DNA of 64,000 nucleotides from positions 160,362 to 224,361 of the forward strand of contig CAJJDN010000158.1 in NCBI GenBank assembly GCA_905182985.1, read 5' to 3'. This DNA is from Paramecium sonneborni. Taxonomy: Eukaryota; Ciliophora; Oligohymenophorea; Peniculida; Parameciidae. Each line of letters opens with the position of its first letter. The stretch's first letter is position 1. A program made the translations under genes and the position numbers. Shown one piece after another: positions 51,867 through 64,000 of the stretch. The notes under the pieces were generated by a model that was not told where the DNA came from, did not search any database, and was given only the letters and a program-made list of their open reading frames with translations.

Positions 51867-53873
51867 TTTAAATCTATTAAAGTTAATAAAAAAATTTAAA
51901 TAAAACAAAAATAATGAATTCAATGAAAAACTATCATTATAATTATATTTAATTCATTTTACCAAAATTTTTGATTTAATTCAAATAAATTAAATCATTG
52001 TGATATTTTCAGTAAAAAATAAAATTTATAGAAGCTTGTTACATTTTGGTATAAATTTTTCTGCACAAATTGAATATTTTATACATATCCAATTTATTCA
52101 TATTTTACATTTTAAAAATTTTGAATTGGCAGATAAGATTCAAGGATATTTTATTATTTGTTTTGACTTTAATATTTAAATTGTGTGAATAATTGATTGT
52201 AAGATAAGTTGTTGCAATTAGCAAAGAGTTAAAAAATAATTAATTAATGTTATTATATCTAATTGTAATATTAATATTGATTTCAATATATTTCTTTTTT
52301 GAAATTAAATTGCCTATATTAAGAATTTAAGATTCATTATTCATGTTTATTGGTTAATTATTTTCTAACTTTAAATATAAATTTTATTACTTTTGAAAAA
52401 TATAGGTTTATTCCTATATATATTCACTGATTAATAATTTAAATGGAACCATCAAATTCTATAATATATAAGTCAAAATAGATTTCATTATATATAGTTT
52501 TATAAGTTATAAAAATAAGTTGTTAAAGTTTTTTAGTTGATGGAGGAGTTTGGAAATCAGAATAAATTTTCCTCCATCATTTAATCAATTAAGGAATTCT
52601 CTTTAATTAGTTATATAGAAAAATTAAATATAATATTTTTGGATATGCTGAAATTGTTATTAAAATCACCTTCAATCACAGATTTTATCATTAGGCTATT
52701 CTTTCTAAACTTATAAGATTCATAGATTATTCCGCATTTTCNNNNNNNNNNNNNNNNNNNNNNNNNNNNNNNNNNNNNNNNNNNNNNNNNNNNNNNNNNN
52801 NNNNNNNNNNNNNNNNNNNNNNNNNNNNNNNNNNNNNNNNNNNNNNNNNNNNNNNNNNNNNNNNNNNNNNNNNNNNNNNNNNNNNNNNNNNNNNNNNNNN
52901 NNNNNNNNNNNNNNNNNNNNNNNNNNNNNNNNNNNNNNNNNNNNNNNNNNNNNNNNAAAAAAAAAAACAACAATGTTTGAAATTTCTAAAGAAATAATGA
53001 TTTAAATCTATTAAAGTTAATAAAAAAATTTAAATAAAACAAAAATAATGAATTCAATGAAAAACTATCATTATAATTATATTTAATTCATTTTACCAAA
53101 ATTTTTGATTTAATTCAAATAAATTAAATCATTGTGATATTTTCAGTAAAAAATAAAATTTATAGAAGCTTGTTACATTTTGGTATAAATTTTTCTGCAC
53201 AAATTGAATATTTTATACATATCCAATTTATTCATATTTTACATTTTAAAAATTTTGAATTGGCAGATAAGATTCAAGGATATTTTATTATTTGTTTTGA
53301 CTTTAATATTTAAATTGTGTGAATAATTGATTGTAAGATAAGTTGTTGCAATTAGCAAAGAGTTAAAAAATAATTAATTAATGTTATTATATCTAATTGT
53401 AATATTAATATTGATTTCAATATATTTCTTTTTTGAAATTAAATTGCCTATATTAAGAATTTAAGATTCATTATTCATGTTTATTGGTTAATTATTTTCT
53501 AACTTTAAATATAAATTTTATTACTTTTGAAAAATATAGGTTTATTCCTATATATATTCACTGATTAATAATTTAAATGGAACCATCAAATTCTATAATA
53601 TATAAGTCAAAATAGATTTCATTATATATAGTTTTATAAGTTATAAAAATAAGTTGTTAAAGTTTTTTAGTTGATGGAGGAGTTTGGAAATCAGAATAAA
53701 TTTTCCTCCATCATTTAATCAATTAAGGAATTCTCTTTAATTAGTTATATAGAAAAATTAAATATAATATTTTTGGATATGCTGAAATTGTTATTAAAAT
53801 CACCTTCAATCACAGATTTTATCATTAGGCTATTCTTTCTAAACTTATAAGATTCATAGATTATTCCGCATTT
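51867..53873. other. Convergent intergenic DNA (partly duplicated) with gap
   Basis: True intergenic length between the TPR gene end and the gene B stop is probably about 870 nt once the duplicate is removed. It contains a hairpin-forming inverted repeat, gatggaggagtttggaaatc...attttcctccatc near 52.54-52.58 kb (again near 53.67-53.72 kb), which might act in 3'-end formation of the convergent transcripts. No gene is seen. Confidence 0.5.
52742..52956. other. Assembly gap (215 N)
   Basis: Unknown bases whose two flanks are copies of one another, so probably no missing sequence. The minus-strand ORF spanning it is an artefact. Confidence 0.95.
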
Positions 53874-56800
53874 TCAGAGCTTAGAACATTCTATTGAGCA
53901 TTTTTATTGGTTTTTTTTGACATAACATATCTAAAAGATTATAATAAAATGATACGATCTATTTTAAATTTAAGCTTTGGAAATGATAATCAAATATTTT
54001 CTTAATTTTTATAGATTTAATTTTAATTTAGTTTATTTATTTTCTTCTTATCTTAACTATTCAGAAACAACTTTCTATATAGATTTAAGTTTAATTTTTT
54101 TCATTAGTAATTCAAGAACAGTTAAAAGAAGTATTTTGTATTTTTTATAGTAAATTCTTAAAATAGAAATAATAAATGGATAAGAGAGTATTATAAAGAA
54201 GAAAGTTAAAATAATCTAAAGAATTAATGAGATAGAATTATTATTTTATTATTCACTAAAATATTTAGTTGTTGCTAAAAATATAGAGATTGAACAAATT
54301 TATCCACTTTATAAATCCAAATGATTTAATTTGAATATAATATAAGGTCTATTTTTAACTGATAGTAATTAATAAAATAATAAACTAAGTACTAGAAGTG
54401 ATGCTTTTATAAAGATGTTTGTCTCAAAATAGGTTAAAATTAAGATCATAACAGCTTTTTTAAACAATTTAATTTCTTCCCAATAATAACGTTCTTTTTC
54501 ATATTCATTAAATAAATAACATAAATGAACTCTAAGTTGTCCTATTCCTTTATAAATTTTATCTTTTTTTAATACTATTAATAAGAATAATAGTAAAGGA
54601 ATAAATCCACCAAAAATTACTAAGAAAGGCACCATGAAAAACATCATCCATTTAAAATGGCTTTCTGTATTATAAATTAATGAAACATCACCTTGAATGT
54701 ATTCATAATTAGAAATTTCTCTAAGGGAAATTATGGAACCTAATCTAAATAATGTTTATTTATTTTTATTACAATTTAATTAATCCTGAATAATTTAATA
54801 TGTAAAGACATAGCAAAATATTGGAAAGTATTCTAATTTTAAATTGATCTTTATATAAGTAGCAATAAATGTAAAATATTAATAGAATCATCAAAAATTA
54901 CCATATTATTAAAATTAAAATTATAAATACTTTTAAATATATTAGTTATGTGAGTGAGATATCAGATAAATAACAATCTAAATTATTAGCCATAGAATAA
55001 GATGTATTACTAGCTTTATCTATAAAATTAAAAGAAAAAGAGAAACTTATATTAAAAGTAAAAATAAGAGAAAATATCCAAAAGTAATTCAACATCATTT
55101 TAATAAAGATGCTTTCAAAATCTAAATTAAATTAAAGAGAATACCTTAAGTTAATGTGAAAATAATTTAACTTTATCTTTCTTTTATTCTTAATAAAATA
55201 AATAGATCATTAGATTTATTTATACTATTTAATGTTAATATAACTGATAATACAGCCCTAAATATTTGAATATGAATACCAAACTGAATTTAATATAAAA
55301 GGTACAATGCTATCAGCAATACCAAAACATGACAAACATTCTGAATTTTCTGAGTTTTTAAAGTATTTTCCATCACCTTTGATATTATAAATATCACATT
55401 CTTCACATAATGCTCCTAAATGTCCTTTTATGCAAAGATTATCACCAACATACCAACCACCTTTACAATTTTTAATATTCTTAAAGCATTAAGTTGTATA
55501 ATCTGATAAATAATTTGGTCTCCAATATCCCTTATTTAAATTTAATGAATTTGCTGTTATTTAGTTAAACTTCTATTTATCAAAGATTGAACATTTAGTA
55601 TCATTGTAAGTAACAGAATAATATCCTTAATTTGATTAGCATAATTAACAACCATTATCAACCTAAAATTCTCCTAATTAACATTTATAACTTCTTGCAT
55701 TTATTATGTATTACAATTATTTTGAATCATCTTAAGGATCACATTAAATTATTATTTATAAATAACTATTATTCTAATAATTTGGATTGAAATGAAACTA
55801 TAAATAAATCATATCAAATCTATTCAATATTGAATTGTAAGATAATTCATTTAATTAAGTATTACTTAATATTTTATCATTTTCTATAATCTATTACTTA
55901 ACAACGCAGGTTGAATTCACCTAATTAAAAAGAAATTCATTCCTACTGTTTTTAAAATATAAACTTAAATCTTAAAATAAAATTAGGGCATATGATATTT
56001 TAGGAACAAAAAGTTAATAATCTTTAATTACTTAGTTACTTGGTATTTTTAAATAATCACTTTTTATTTTTTATTCTTGTTCTATTGTAATATAGGGTTT
56101 TAATTAAAGAATGTTTGTTTGAGTATTATTCAAAATAAATTTTGAGGATTTCATTTCAACTTGGTTAATACTTAAAGTTAAATTAGATGGGCTTTCTATA
56201 AGGTTATTTCCATAATTTTTTGCTTAATTGAATATTAATAAAGACTAAATAAAGTTATCAATATTAATAGTTTAATTACCATCTAAATATAAACCTCCTC
56301 CAATATTTGCTTTGTTTTATATAATGATTGTAGATTTAATGATGAATCTTTTATTTTTTAAATCAAAATAAAGACCTCCACCTTATTCATTAGCAACATT
56401 ATTCATTATAATGCAATTACTCACAAATATAGGTGCTTCTATAGAAGTTATTGCTGCACCTTTTTTACCAATGTTATTAATTATATTTGAATTAATTACT
56501 TTTATATATGATAAAGAAACTTAAGTTGCATGAGCAAAATTTAAACATCCATAATCAGATATTATGTTATAAAAACAATCTAAATCGTAAATACTTAGTT
56601 TTTCAATTTTATAAACATTAAAATAAATTAAGCCATTACTACAAAATGTACAATTATTTCTCTTTATTTAGATTAGATTAAGTCTATAATTATTTTTTTC
56701 TTATACACTCTTCAGATTAATAAGTGATGAAGAGTTCTTAGCATTTCTTTTAAAACTATTTTATACATTCTAAAACGTCTAGGATTTTTCAACTGTTGAT

Positions 56801-59800
56801 ATTGTTATTTTAATACAATTTTAGTTAATGAATAAAATTTGAGTTATCAAAAGCTATATTTACAGAGCTAAATAAGGCTAAGTATTGGTAATACTAAATT
56901 ATGAAAAAATTACAGTATATTGAGTTTGAACTGTTTATTGAATATCAATAATATTAAATGAGTAAAACATATAAGTTTAATCTATCCAAAAATTCTATAA
57001 TTTTAAACTTGAAATATTTGATACTTTTAATATTGGATATAGAAGTAAACCTGAGATTGAAAGTCCTTTTATATCAATCTAACAACTTTCTAAATAAATC
57101 AATGCATTTGTTTCACTGGTTACTTCTTCAATTTCAGAATTAGTTAACGCTTCAATTTTAGAAAAGTAAGCAATCCAATTTTCTTCATCTATCATTATCA
57201 TTACATTTGTAATTTTTATTTTATTTTATTGAGCAATTTTATTTGAAAATTAGACTTTTATAATTGAATTTAGTAAAGATAAACAATTTATTATTGTAAT
57301 GTTAGTAATCACTATTTAATTTTATGCAATGGATGGTATAATTGTTAAGATAGATGGAGCCATTCTACTTATTATTTATGAAAAGTAAGAGTTTACAATT
57401 TTAAGATTTAACAAGCTATTTTAAGAATAAATGCCTATACATCCTGAATTGTTAGTCATTTATTATAAATCATGTTCTGCTTAATATATTTTAAATTCAA
57501 GAAGTTCAATTACACCATCTTACTCAGTAATTATTTCGAACACAGAACTTTTTGATGATTTTATTCTCTAAAAGGTGCAATCAAAGCATCTAAAATTAGA
57601 TGTAGTTAATTAGGCCGCACCTCCAATATTTTTAATAGAAAAAATTTATTGGATAATTTAATTTATTTCATCTTAATTATATTCATTATCTAATTATAGA
57701 TCTAAGTATTTTATTAACATATTGTAAGGTAATTTACATTTATAAATATTTCTAGACATTATATTTCATAAACAATGGAGCCATAATTTAAGTTATGAAA
57801 ATATTTAGACAACAAATATCATAAAAACAGATTAAATATGGGAAGTAAAAAAACATTTAACATTGATTTGTAAATTATGAAAACTTTTCAGAATGAAGAA
57901 AAATAATTATATAGATCATAAAGATAAAAACTTTTTCAGCAGAATATATACTATGTTTTCTCAAAATAAAAAATATAATTTTCAGATGAAAAAAACAAAT
58001 ATTATATTAGAGATCAAGTTTAATAGATTATGATTCTCAACATGATAATTGTTGAAATTTATAATTTTAGAAATAATTTAAACAAATGAGCTGGATGAAT
58101 TAGAAAATAAATTAAATTTAGAAATATAATTTGTAATTTCTACAGAGCAAGTTTTACAATTAACAGATAACAAGCTTGCATAATTTTTAAATGAATAATC
58201 TGTTAACGAGTGAAATATATTTTCTAAGTATTAAATTTGATTTATACTTACATTTAATTGTTTTTCAGAGTTTATTTTTAATAGTGAAGTAAATTCTATT
58301 TAATTTTATAAAATCATAAGATTTCTTAAAAATTGCATATCATTCATTTAAAGAAAATTTAATTCAGTATTATATTCTTAATTGTTAGAATTAATATCTA
58401 TGATGGACTCATCAATATTAAATATATCTTATATCCTAATCATTATAATCTTAATTGAATGAAAACCCATGATTTTGAATAACTTAATCTATAACTATGG
58501 GATTGATTTGCATTTGTATGATAATGGAACTTTATATTAATTTTAGATTCCTTCCAATAAGACATTTTAAATATTAATGTAATTACTTTAATAGATGTAG
58601 AAAATAAATATGTTGGTTAGGTTTTTAATTTAGATTGTGTTTAGTGAAAGTTAAAAGCATTTAAATTTCAATAGATAATCTATTAGATCATCACTATTGA
58701 CATCTTCAATGAAAAGATTTAAAATTAAATTACTTGTTTCTAAACTTGACTAGATTCTCCAAATGTTTGAACTAGTAAGCCTATTATTTTTAGCCCAAAA
58801 AAAGTTTAAAGAATTAGAAAATTTAAATTCAAATTAAGTTTCTAAAGTGAAAAATAATATCGAGTATTAAAAATAATTATCTAAAATCATAATATTGGAC
58901 ATCGATATATTGTGATAAAAATCAAAAATATTAGAGTACTAGAAAGTATTCTCTTATAATTTTATATTTATTAAGCTTTAATATAAAGATGAATTACTAT
59001 TTTAAAATTCAGAATTATAAAATGTATTATTTTTAATGTTAAAATTAGTAAAACTTACAGGTATTTAAATTTAAATATTTGTATTGAAAATAAAAATTGT
59101 AGAATTGTAGATTTAAGATTCTTCAAATATAAAATTAATAATAGAAATTGTTCCTTTAGTTGATTTGAAAATTAATAGCTATGATTAATTGATTGTACAA
59201 TTCTGGATAATTAAATTATCAATTTGAATGTTTCCTGAAATAGGAAATTTCTCAAAATTAAGGAAAGAGGAATTGTAAAACGTTGAATTTACAATTACAA
59301 CTTATTTGAGTTAAATATTTCCAAAAATATCAGTTTGAAAAATACTTAATGTATTTTATATATTACTATTGGCAATAGAGAAGTTGAATAAATTTACATC
59401 AACAGGTTGATTATTATTTTTGATTATAAAATTTTAATTTCTACCTCTTAAGAAGGTTACATTGTAAATTTCTAATACATCAAAATTGTATATTTTAAAG
59501 TGAGAATTAGTCATCAAGTTCATTACTATATCAGAGGAAAATTTAAAGGATAGTTTTTCTTAAGGAAAATATTTATGATTTTAATGTATTATTAACAAGA
59601 AAACTTTCTAAAAAACAGCTTAGAATATCACTAATAAGAAAATTGAATCTAATATTAATTTTATCAATTCCCATTTTGTTACAATAATTAATGTTAATAT
59701 TAGATTCCCATTTGTCATAGAAAATTTCACAATTTTCAAAATTATTGATTTATAACAATGTTGGATTACAATTAAAATTATTTAAACAATTCTTAGCAAT

Positions 59801-62678
59801 TAAATCTTATGGATCTAGATAAACATTCGGATCATTAATAGATTTTAGACATTAAGTAGTATAAGGTAGATTATCATCTTTAATAATAAAAGTGGGTTAT
59901 AAATTCTAATAAAATAATAAAATAAAGATAATTACATATATATCTATTTCTGATCGTATTTCACATAGTTAACATAATTAAGGACATTCTATGCATTTTC
60001 CTTAATATTGATTTCTGATTGATTAATAATATTAATCTAAAGGACACTTATTACAAAAGTATTCTGTATATCTATCTTCAAAACATGAAAGACATTCAGG
60101 TGAACATGATTTCTAACATTATCTAAATGAATTAAGTTAATATCCATCAATACATTCAATACTAAATTATTCTGTCAGGTCTGATATAAGGATATGAGGA
60201 TAAAAATAATTGTTTGGTAAGTTTCATTATAAAAGCTTATATTCTTTGAATCCATGCATCTTATAATGAATAATCTCCTTCAATTGTAATTTATGAATTT
60301 TTATTTTACTATAATGTTAAATAGCAACCTCCATTTATAATAGATGCTGTATATCCTATTTTACATACAATACATTTAATTAAAAATTAAGGAGATCTTA
60401 TGCATGAAAGACATTAAGGTTAATATTTTTCACAATTTATAATTTCAGGAGCAATATTGAAATCATCTATAGCAGCAAGAGTACAAATTTCATTACCATT
60501 AAAATCAATAAATGCTCTCAAACAATTTTTATTTGAAGGTTACTTTTATATAAATTTTTCTTAAATAAAATCAAATATATAGTTTTCCTCACACATTGAA
60601 CAACCAATTTTAATTTCTTATTCAAAATAAAAATTCTCAAATTCTTTATATAATGTACATTTTCTTAAATCAATTTAATATTCAAAACAATATTTACAAT
60701 TTTTTAAGTTACAATTTTAACATTATCATCTTGATGTCAAATATTTTGGATAAGGACAATAAATTTAATCTTCAATATTTTTGATACACTTTTAATCTAT
60801 CATTTTATAACCTATACTGCATCTAATACATAATCTTTCACTTACAGATAAAACACAAAATGAACATTTATATTCATTATCTCCACATTCTTATTGTTAA
60901 AGTACATAATAATCAATTTCTTCATCAATATTATATTCATCAACAACAAAAGAATATGATTAATTACAAAATTCACAATAATTAAGATTCTCTCCATCAA
61001 ATAGAAAGTATTCTTCATAATACGAAAACTTTTATTATGTATCTCCATTGGCATTTAAATATATATCATATAAACAAGTTGGATTTGTACTCCAACTTTT
61101 TGGATTTTATATACATTCTATACAATATATTACATTATCTTTTATAATAGATGGACTAAAAGTATAATAATTTATATAATTACCATTTTAAACAGTCACC
61201 TGAATATTCATAATAACCATATTAACATAATATATTAATCTATTCATCTCCATCTATACTAATTAATTAATAATCCTAATATTATTTACAGATTTTCTCA
61301 TCTACAGTATCATATGGACATATACAAGCTTTGAATTAAGAAAGATAAATTCTTTGTGATTCAATTGAACAAGATATACAATCAAATTTTGTTGGACCAT
61401 CACATGTATCACAACTATAATGACAATAATTTTAATTAATTGTTTATGCACAATTATATAAAACTAAATTTCTAGATTAAACATTTAAATAATCCAATTT
61501 ATTTTATTTAATATTACCAATAACCAACTTTAATTATAAGTTATTAAATTGCATCACTTCATTTTGAACTTAAAATTCAATAAATTTATCTACATTATAA
61601 AATTTTATCAAAATTTTAAAGTTTCTTCCTATCATTTATACATTTACAAAATGCCAATAATTCTATAAATTTTCAATATCGAAATTATTTGTCATAAGAA
61701 ATGGATTCTCTTCAAAATTAATAATAACTGATGGAAAATTATAACTATATGTAGTTGTAATTATTTAATTACCATTAGGAGATATTTTATACAATAATTA
61801 AAATGGAGATAAATTTGGATCCTATAATAAACCTTCATAATTAGATGTCAATTTTATAAATTAATATATAAATGTATCTGATTCTTAAATAACTTCTATA
61901 ATCTTAAACCATCCAAATAAAGTAAAGCTATCACAATTTGCTTAATCTGGTAATAAAACTTTCTAATCCATATTTTAAAAATCAAAATCTGAAATTTAAA
62001 AAATCTTACTATTAATACATAAACAGTTTATATATGGTTAGAATGCATCAATAGCTATTGCTTTAAAATCTAAATCTGGAGATTATTGAATAAAAGCAAA
62101 TTTAGATTAGATCATCTTACCAGGAAAGTATGAAAATAATTTTCCTATTTCTATAGATGAGATTAAAGATTTTTGTACTTTCAATCCTCCACCAAAATTT
62201 AATAAATTATTGAAAGGATGTTCAATTTCTAAACTACTTTTTAACTTTGCTTTATCTTATTATATTATCATTAACTAAAATCTTTTCAATCTTGACCATT
62301 ATTATAACTCCAAGTAAAACCAAACATTTTCATACTCAAAACTATCTAAACTCAATTCAAATTTCTATTCTTTACCTTCATTATCTATAAATTATATTAT
62401 CTTCTTAATTTTTTAAAGTGGGTAATCCAGACATCAACTACATTATGTATATTATAACAATCACTATCAAATAAACTTACAACACCTACTTAAGATATTG
62501 TACTTAATGGATTATACCTTGTCCATATTCCATATCCATAGGATAATTATTCATCATTTTCTATCATCTTACTTAAATCAACTTTCTCAGATGAAAATTA
62601 ATATAAGGAACTCATTTCCTTCATCTCTTGTCCCCTTACTTTAAATACAAGAACTAACAATTAGATTTAAAATATCAT
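53874..62678 (-). CDS. Giant membrane protein B, paralog of A, with probable frame breaks
   Basis: ATG 62678-62676 to TGA 53876-53874, same strand and architecture as gene A. A hydrophobic N-terminus (MIFQIQLLVLVFKVRG) precedes YGYGIWTRYNPLSTISQVGV, which aligns with A's GFGIWSRYVPLSPIIQIGEI. Cys-rich growth-factor-receptor-like repeats follow (CDGPTK and CIECIQNPKSWSTNPTC, with a 28-nt intron before CPSIIKD). Then come a long N/I/F/S-rich region, a second Cys cluster, and a multi-pass C-terminus with FNEYEKERYYWEEIKLFKKA near 54.5 kb and a long basic tail. Introns of 22-28 nt are placed at 55284-55305, 55120-55142 and elsewhere, at positions matching A. The frame changes near 59.55 kb without a clear intron, and a roughly 290-nt stretch at 57.72-58.01 kb is frame-broken relative to A. 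It may be a young pseudogene or may carry unspliced or unexcised DNA. Confidence 0.65.
57720..58010 (-). other. Frame-breaking segment inside gene B
   Basis: Coding on both sides aligns with gene A: before the segment NFNNYHVENHNLLNLIS in B matches VENFQVQNHNNID in A, and after it IKYLDLQLDNEYNQDEINQI matches IKYYEIQFQEDFNQNEISYI. A has only a few residues between these points, whereas B has about 290 nt with several TGAs. Candidates are an unexcised internal eliminated sequence, an insertion, or a degenerate extra repeat. Clean TA-bounded TAYAGYNR ends are not evident. Confidence 0.45.
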
Positions 62679-64000
62679 ATTTAAATAATAATCAAGGATT
62701 TTTTTTCATTTCTTATCTTTAAAAACTAGACTCAGGATCCTAATTATAATAAATCATTAAATAAAATTTATTTTATTATTTTTGTATGATAATCATTATT
62801 AACTAAAGATTGTTAGCCATAATCATTGAAAATATTTCAAAATAGTATGAAAATAACTTATATTGAATTATCAGTCATTATTTTATTCATATTTTAACAG
62901 AAGTATTTATTTTTGATTTAACACAATAAATTAACAGGTTTTAATCAAATAAAGAAATTACGACAACCTTTAAAAAATTGTTCAAATCGATTCTCAAAAT
63001 TGATTCATAATTCACCTTTTATTTACTTTTATTTTATAAAGTTGCTTATCCTGAATACCCTTTATTATAATCTAAGATTTTCATCTTCCTTTTATTAACA
63101 ATAAATCAATAACTTTTATATAATTATTATTTTTAGTATTTTAATTAATTTTTCTGAGAAATTGCTATTAACAATAAACATAGAATATATATAATAAATT
63201 TATAATATTGACTTATAAAAAAAGCTATATTTTCAAAAGGTAGCTTTATTTTATAATAACCTTAAGTTTTCAATTAATTAATTGAGAATAATAAATTAAA
63301 ATAAAAGAATCGATTTCTACTCATATTTATAAATAATAATCACTATACTTAATTTTAATATAAATAAATATTATTTTATCTAATTTAGTAACATTATGCA
63401 TAATTGCTTATTTAAGATTATTATTATTATCTCAAATATACGTATACATATAAGAAAAAAAAATTTATAAATTAAATTTATTATAAAATACTTTTCTTAG
63501 ATTCAAAAATTTTGTATTTTATTTTATTATTAAAATATTAAAATTCAAACAATAGAAATTAAAATTATAAAAAACTCCTGCAAATCATTAAACTTTAGTT
63601 TAGACTCTTTTAAAAAGTTCTATAGCTACAACTTGAATGTATTGATAATGTAAAAGTTGGCAATTCTTACTAAAAAAAGCTATTAATATTTTTCGTGCAA
63701 GTTTCATTCAAGGAAATTTAAGACGCCAATTAATGATTTCTCCTCTATTTTGAAAATATTGAAATTAGTATATTACGATAAGTATAAGGTTTATTTACTA
63801 TAAAATAGAATAGCAAAAATATTAATTTGTGGCAATAAGTTAGGATTAAAGTTTGCTTTCTTTTTTATGACTGAAATATAACTAAAAAATCTTTTCCCAA
63901 AAAAAATAAGCTCAATAAAAACAAACTTTTTAATTAATATTATTACATTTTATTATGCTATTCAAACATTCATAGTATTTTTAATCCATTCAAATCTAGC
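62679..64000. other. AT-rich flank upstream of gene B
   Basis: Presumably includes the gene B promoter, but no element can be defined. No coding frame, repeat or RNA gene was recognised to the right edge. Confidence 0.4.

Larger units (their letters stand above)
51823..53875. repeat. Direct duplication around N run (pair 7)
   Basis: Positions 51823-52741 and 52957-53875 are 919-nt copies, each starting at the same 11-A run, flanking a 215-N gap (52742-52956). The copies hold the last codons of the TPR gene and the intergenic DNA down to the last bases of gene B. Probable contig overlap. Confidence 0.92.

Noticed and set aside
52611..52973. 120-aa minus-strand ORF spanning the 215-N gap
   Set aside because: Open only because Ns encode no stop; the readable ends are noncoding duplicate sequence.
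54369..54647. A separate 92-aa small membrane protein
   Set aside because: It is the in-frame multi-pass C-terminal part of giant gene B, cut out by reading TAA/TAG as stops.
1..64000. CRISPR arrays, telomeric repeats, rRNA or tRNA genes
   Set aside because: No regularly spaced short repeats of that kind, no telomere-like C-rich tracts and no tRNA arm motifs were seen; a covariance-model search could still find a tRNA.

Overview
The window looks like ciliate nuclear DNA, most like Paramecium. It is extremely AT-rich. Long open frames appear only when TAA and TAG are read as glutamine and TGA is the sole stop. The introns I can place are tiny (about 20-28 nt, GT...AG), which is a Paramecium hallmark. 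Under the standard code almost nothing of length is open, so standard-code ORF calls miss the real genes. I cannot tell from sequence alone whether this is somatic (macronuclear) or germline (micronuclear) DNA. The low density of intact genes and the many gene remnants would fit germline-limited or decaying sequence.

Layout. 1-15 kb: an eroded reading frame at the left edge (1-637), a coiled-coil ORF (4391-5626, minus), several short coding-like ORFs (7.2-9.6 kb), an intact 548-residue protein with a protein-kinase fold that lacks key catalytic residues (10953-12599, minus), and a membrane-protein remnant (14.9-15.5 kb). 15.6-24 kb: a decayed cysteine-rich repeat gene (15580-19073, minus), a plus-strand remnant (from 19929) and a cysteine-rich RBR/IBR-like remnant (about 22.1-22.5 kb). 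24.1-36.1 kb: one giant minus-strand gene for a secreted or membrane protein (signal peptide, cysteine-rich growth-factor-receptor-like repeats, a long repetitive region compatible with a beta-helix, a second Cys cluster, multi-pass C-terminus). 39-48 kb: a lysine-ketoglutarate reductase pseudogene (42327-43988, plus), a polo-like kinase pseudogene (44722-45945, minus), an intact acid-ceramidase/NAAA-type amidase (45949-47040, minus) and another cysteine-rich remnant (47543-48183, minus). 48.4-51.9 kb: a B-box/TPR gene, present twice because of the assembly. 53.9-62.7 kb: a second giant gene, paralogous to the first and on the same strand, with at least two apparent reading-frame breaks.

Assembly. 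Five single-N positions and two long N runs are each flanked by about 0.9-1.5 kb direct copies of the same sequence. The copies abut the N exactly, and in six of seven pairs they have the same length. This is what unmerged overlapping contig ends look like, so these duplications should be treated as assembly redundancy rather than biology until tested. They inflate gene A and duplicate the TPR gene.

No operon-like cooperation is apparent. The unifying themes are a family of large cysteine-rich surface proteins (two giant tandem paralogs plus two remnants) and widespread gene decay beside a few intact genes.
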